Positions 5,118 to 7,111 of a stretch of 7,111 bases of DNA are shown piece after piece. This DNA comes from Bacteroidales bacterium UBA4230 (lineage in GTDB: Bacteria; Bacteroidota; Bacteroidia; Bacteroidales; UBA932). Position numbers and translations under genes: made by a program. The stretch's first letter is position 1. Each line of letters starts with the position of its first letter. The stretch spans positions 1-7,111 of the forward strand of contig DGXO01000026.1 of assembly GCA_002395605.1 (NCBI GenBank), given 5' to 3'. The notes beneath the pieces were generated by a model, which saw nothing but the letters and a program-made list of their open reading frames with translations, was not told where the DNA came from and searched no databases.

Positions 5118-5531
5118 ATGGCTAACACTGGCAAAACTGTAGGATGTCTTGTAGGACTCCTTGTTGTAGCAGCCCTCGCAGGCTTCCTCTATTTCAAATT
5201 CTTCTGGGTATTCTCCGACGGCACCAAAACCGGAGAACTGAATTCCCTCACCTATACGGGTTATATATGGAAAACCTATGAAGGAGAGATTATCCTCACC
5301 GGCTACGGCAACAAAAACGCCCAGGGCACCGTCCAGTCCAAAAACTTCAAGTTCTCCGTGGCAGACCCTGAAGTTGCAGAGCAGCTCAACAACCTCACTG
5401 GCTCCAAGGTCACCGTCCACTACAAGGAGTACAAGGGCGCTCTCCCCTGGAGAGGCTATGAAAAATCCGTGGTAGACAAAGTTACCCTTGAGCCCGGAAA
5501 CATAAACGTTGAGGATCCATTCTTCCTGTAG
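5118..5531 (+). CDS. Conserved small membrane-anchored protein of unknown function
   Basis: This 137-aa protein has a short polar N-terminus, one hydrophobic segment (about residues 8-27, ending in FLYFKFFW) and a soluble domain of about 105 residues that should face the periplasm. I recognise the overall pattern, FSDGTKTGELNSLTYTGYIWKTYEGEI, from Bacteroidota proteins of 130-150 aa that are often mislabelled 6-phosphogluconate dehydrogenase. There is no dehydrogenase or nucleotide-binding motif here, and the function is unknown. The soluble part looks like a small beta-rich domain (alternating KFSVADPEV, KVTVHYKEY, KVTLEPG strands). The ATG at 5118 is chosen because it gives the membrane segment; an out-of-frame ATG at 5110 opens a 10-codon reading frame across it. 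The gene is followed after 3 nt by the peptidase gene, so the two are probably cotranscribed. Confidence 0.8.
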   Translation: MANTGKTVGCLVGLLVVAALAGFLYFKFFWVFSDGTKTGELNSLTYTGYIWKTYEGEIILTGYGNKNAQGTVQSKNFKFSVADPEVAEQLNNLTGSKVTVHYKEYKGALPWRGYEKSVVDKVTLEPGNINVEDPFFL

Positions 5532-5534
5532 AAT

Positions 5535-7111
5535 ATGAGAAAGCTTTTCACCTTACTGTGCACTGTCCTTGCGGGCAGCGCACTTTTTGCTCAAAACAAT
5601 GTCCTGGATATCCGTGAGGCCCATCCCGGAAAGGACCTTACCATGGAGGAGGCCATCTACAAGGGCGTAGGCTACAGCCGTATCCCCCGGGACAAGTACC
5701 CGGCCTTCCCGGCCCAACCTGAGGACAATTTCACCGTTTTCCATGACGGATACAGCCTTTTTGTAAAGGACAACTCCACCGGAAATGTCACTGACATAGC
5801 CATTTCAAATAACTCCGGCATAGTTTACGGCCAAACCGTAAGCCGCAACGAATTCGGCATTGACGCCGGATGGTATGTTTCCCCGGACTCCACTAAGGTG
5901 GCCTTCTACCGGAAAGATCAGACGGCTGTCACAAAGTTCCCGCTCCTTGACATCGGCTCCCGCACCGGCACCCTTCAGGAGATATACTATCCCATGAACG
6001 GAATGGCCTCCGAGCATATCTCGGTGGGCATTTTCCACATTGAAAGCAAAAACACCGTTTGGCTAAATGTCACTGATTTTTCGGCCGAAAGATACATAAC
6101 CAACATTGCCTGGAGCCCGGATTCAAGGTATGTCTATGCGCAGATTGTAGACCGCAGCCAGCACCACATGAGGCTGAACCAGTACAGGGCGCTTGACGGA
6201 TTGTTTGTGCGCACCATCCTCACGGAAGACAACGACGCCTGGATTGAGCCCCAGGACCCCATCCGCTTTGTGAAGGGCCGAACCGATGTCTTCATTTACA
6301 GAACCGACAACCGTAACGGGTTCAAGAACCTCTATCTCGCCGACACCCTTGGCGCAATCCGCCATCTGCCTACGGCCAGCGCAGACCTTGAGTACATGGA
6401 CAATGACGGCACCTTTGTCTACTATACTTCGGCCGAAAACTCCCCGGTGCAGAACCACCTTTATAAGATAAGGCTGAACGTTCCAAAGAAGAACGCCGTA
6501 AAGAAAGCGAAGTTCTATAAACCGGTGCAGCTTACCTCCGGCCGCGGCTGGCACAATGTCTTGCTGTACCCCGGCTGCAAGGAGTTCCTGGACATTTTCT
6601 CCAACACCTCCACGCCCACCAAGATGTGGAAACGCACCACGGACGGAAAAACGTCGGAACTGCTTTATGAGGGAGATGACCCTCTGGCCGAATATGCTTC
6701 CTGCAAAGTGGAACTCGGCACGGTTCCTTCGGCCGATGGCGCCTTTGAGAACTACTACAGGCTCATTTATCCTAAGGATTTTGACCCCGGAAAAAAGTAT
6801 CCGTTAATCGTTTACGTTTACGGCGGCCCTCATTCCCAGATGGTCCAGGACAGTTGGCTTGGGAATATCCGCATGTGGGAAATGCTCATGGCCCAGAAGG
6901 GATATCTGGTGTATGTCCAGGACAACCGCGGCACATCCAACCGCGGCACCGCCTTTGAGAAGGCCATCAACCGCCGGTGCGGAAAGGCCGAAATGGAAGA
7001 CCAGATGGTGGGCATCCGCCGCCTGATGGAACTCCCCTATGTGGATTCTGAGCGCATTGGAGTACACGGCTGGAGCTATGGCGGATTCATGACCATAAGC
7101 CTCATGACCAC
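5535..7111 (+). CDS. Exported S9B-family serine peptidase (dipeptidyl peptidase IV-like), cut by the window edge
   Basis: The open frame runs from ATG 5535 to the last base: 525 residues visible, C-terminus missing. S9B enzymes are alpha/beta hydrolases that remove dipeptides, typically X-Pro, from peptide N-termini. Residues 1-19 look like a signal peptide (MRKLFTLLCTVLAGSALFA, probably cut before QNN), so it should act in the periplasm or at the envelope. Residues about 30-395 fit the DPPIV_N beta-propeller: RNEFGIDAGWYVSPDSTKVAFYRKDQ (104-129, only partly quoted here by key residues E106, W113, D129), TNIAWSPDSRYVYAQIVDRSQ and related blades. The hydrolase domain starts near YRLIYP (408-413), with YVYGGPH (427-433) and DNRGTSNRG (463-471). 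The nucleophile is S514 in GWSYGG; Asp and His lie beyond the window. From memory many relatives read FYRMDE where this has FYRKDQ, so specificity may differ. It is 3 nt downstream of the small membrane protein gene. Confidence 0.93.
   Translation, partial: MRKLFTLLCTVLAGSALFAQNNVLDIREAHPGKDLTMEEAIYKGVGYSRIPRDKYPAFPAQPEDNFTVFHDGYSLFVKDNSTGNVTDIAISNNSGIVYGQTVSRNEFGIDAGWYVSPDSTKVAFYRKDQTAVTKFPLLDIGSRTGTLQEIYYPMNGMASEHISVGIFHIESKNTVWLNVTDFSAERYITNIAWSPDSRYVYAQIVDRSQHHMRLNQYRALDGLFVRTILTEDNDAWIEPQDPIRFVKGRTDVFIYRTDNRNGFKNLYLADTLGAIRHLPTASADLEYMDNDGTFVYYTSAENSPVQNHLYKIRLNVPKKNAVKKAKFYKPVQLTSGRGWHNVLLYPGCKEFLDIFSNTSTPTKMWKRTTDGKTSELLYEGDDPLAEYASCKVELGTVPSADGAFENYYRLIYPKDFDPGKKYPLIVYVYGGPHSQMVQDSWLGNIRMWEMLMAQKGYLVYVQDNRGTSNRGTAFEKAINRRCGKAEMEDQMVGIRRLMELPYVDSERIGVHGWSYGGFMTISLMT

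Larger units (their letters stand above)
276..6993 (+). other. Dispersed, strand-biased octamer GGCCGAAA (12 plus-strand copies)
   Basis: GGCCGAAA starts on the plus strand at 276, 687, 2661, 3143, 3167, 3813, 4229, 4404, 4674, 6083, 6431 and 6986. The complement TTTCGGCC occurs only at 20-27 (inside the inverted repeat unit) and 6079-6086 (overlapping the copy at 6083 in the palindrome TTTCGGCCGAAA). A random sequence of this length would give about 0.1 copy per strand. The orientation holds in lpdA, which is transcribed the other way, so it is not a codon or dipeptide preference: the octamer is read as SAE, VAE, KAE, GRN, GRK and, in lpdA, SA or FGL. Its role is unknown; a polar chromosome signal is the leading idea. 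Confidence 0.7.

Overview
The window looks like chromosomal DNA of a Bacteroidota member, probably an uncultured gut-type Bacteroidales. This rests on several signs. There are matches to the Bacteroidota -7 promoter element TAnnTTTG just upstream of genes. Shine-Dalgarno sequences are absent before the starts. There is a REP-associated tyrosine transposase (RAYT)-like protein with the long C-terminal region I associate with Bacteroidales. A small membrane protein is of a type I recall only from Bacteroidota. No search was run, so the taxonomy is inference.

Layout: (1) 1-65, one complete and one cut-off unit of a 52-nt palindromic repeat, minus orientation. (2) 100-1500, mnmA (tRNA 2-thiouridylase) with a GTG start, a near-leaderless promoter and a strong intrinsic terminator. 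(3) 1538-1648, an intergenic stretch with spaced TTGCACC half-sites. (4) 1649-2569, a Y1/HUH single-strand transposase of the RAYT type. (5) 2575-2769, a tandem array of three complete units and one partial unit of the same repeat, plus orientation. (6) 2807-3751, lplA (lipoate-protein ligase). (7) 3711-5048 on the minus strand, lpdA (dihydrolipoamide dehydrogenase), overlapping lplA tail-to-tail by 41 bp. (8) 5049-5117, a 69-bp divergent promoter region. (9) 5118-5531, a conserved small membrane protein of unknown function. (10) From 5535 past the right edge, an S9B (DPP IV-like) exported serine peptidase, separated from the previous gene by 3 nt.

The housekeeping genes are ordinary. LplA attaches lipoate to E2 and GcvH-type proteins, and LpdA reoxidises the dihydrolipoyl arm, so the convergent pair belongs to one cofactor cycle. 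The unusual content is the repeat biology. A RAYT sits beside arrays of hairpin repeats (stem GGTGCAAAA/TTTTGCACC), which is the arrangement expected of a REP/BIME-RAYT domesticated transposase system, and the arrays bracket mnmA plus the RAYT in inverted orientation. Separately, an unrelated short interspersed repeat lies in frame inside mnmA. Finally, the octamer GGCCGAAA occurs 12 times on the plus strand and only twice on the minus strand, whichever way the host gene is transcribed. That is the profile of a polar genome-wide signal such as a KOPS-, Chi- or uptake-type sequence.
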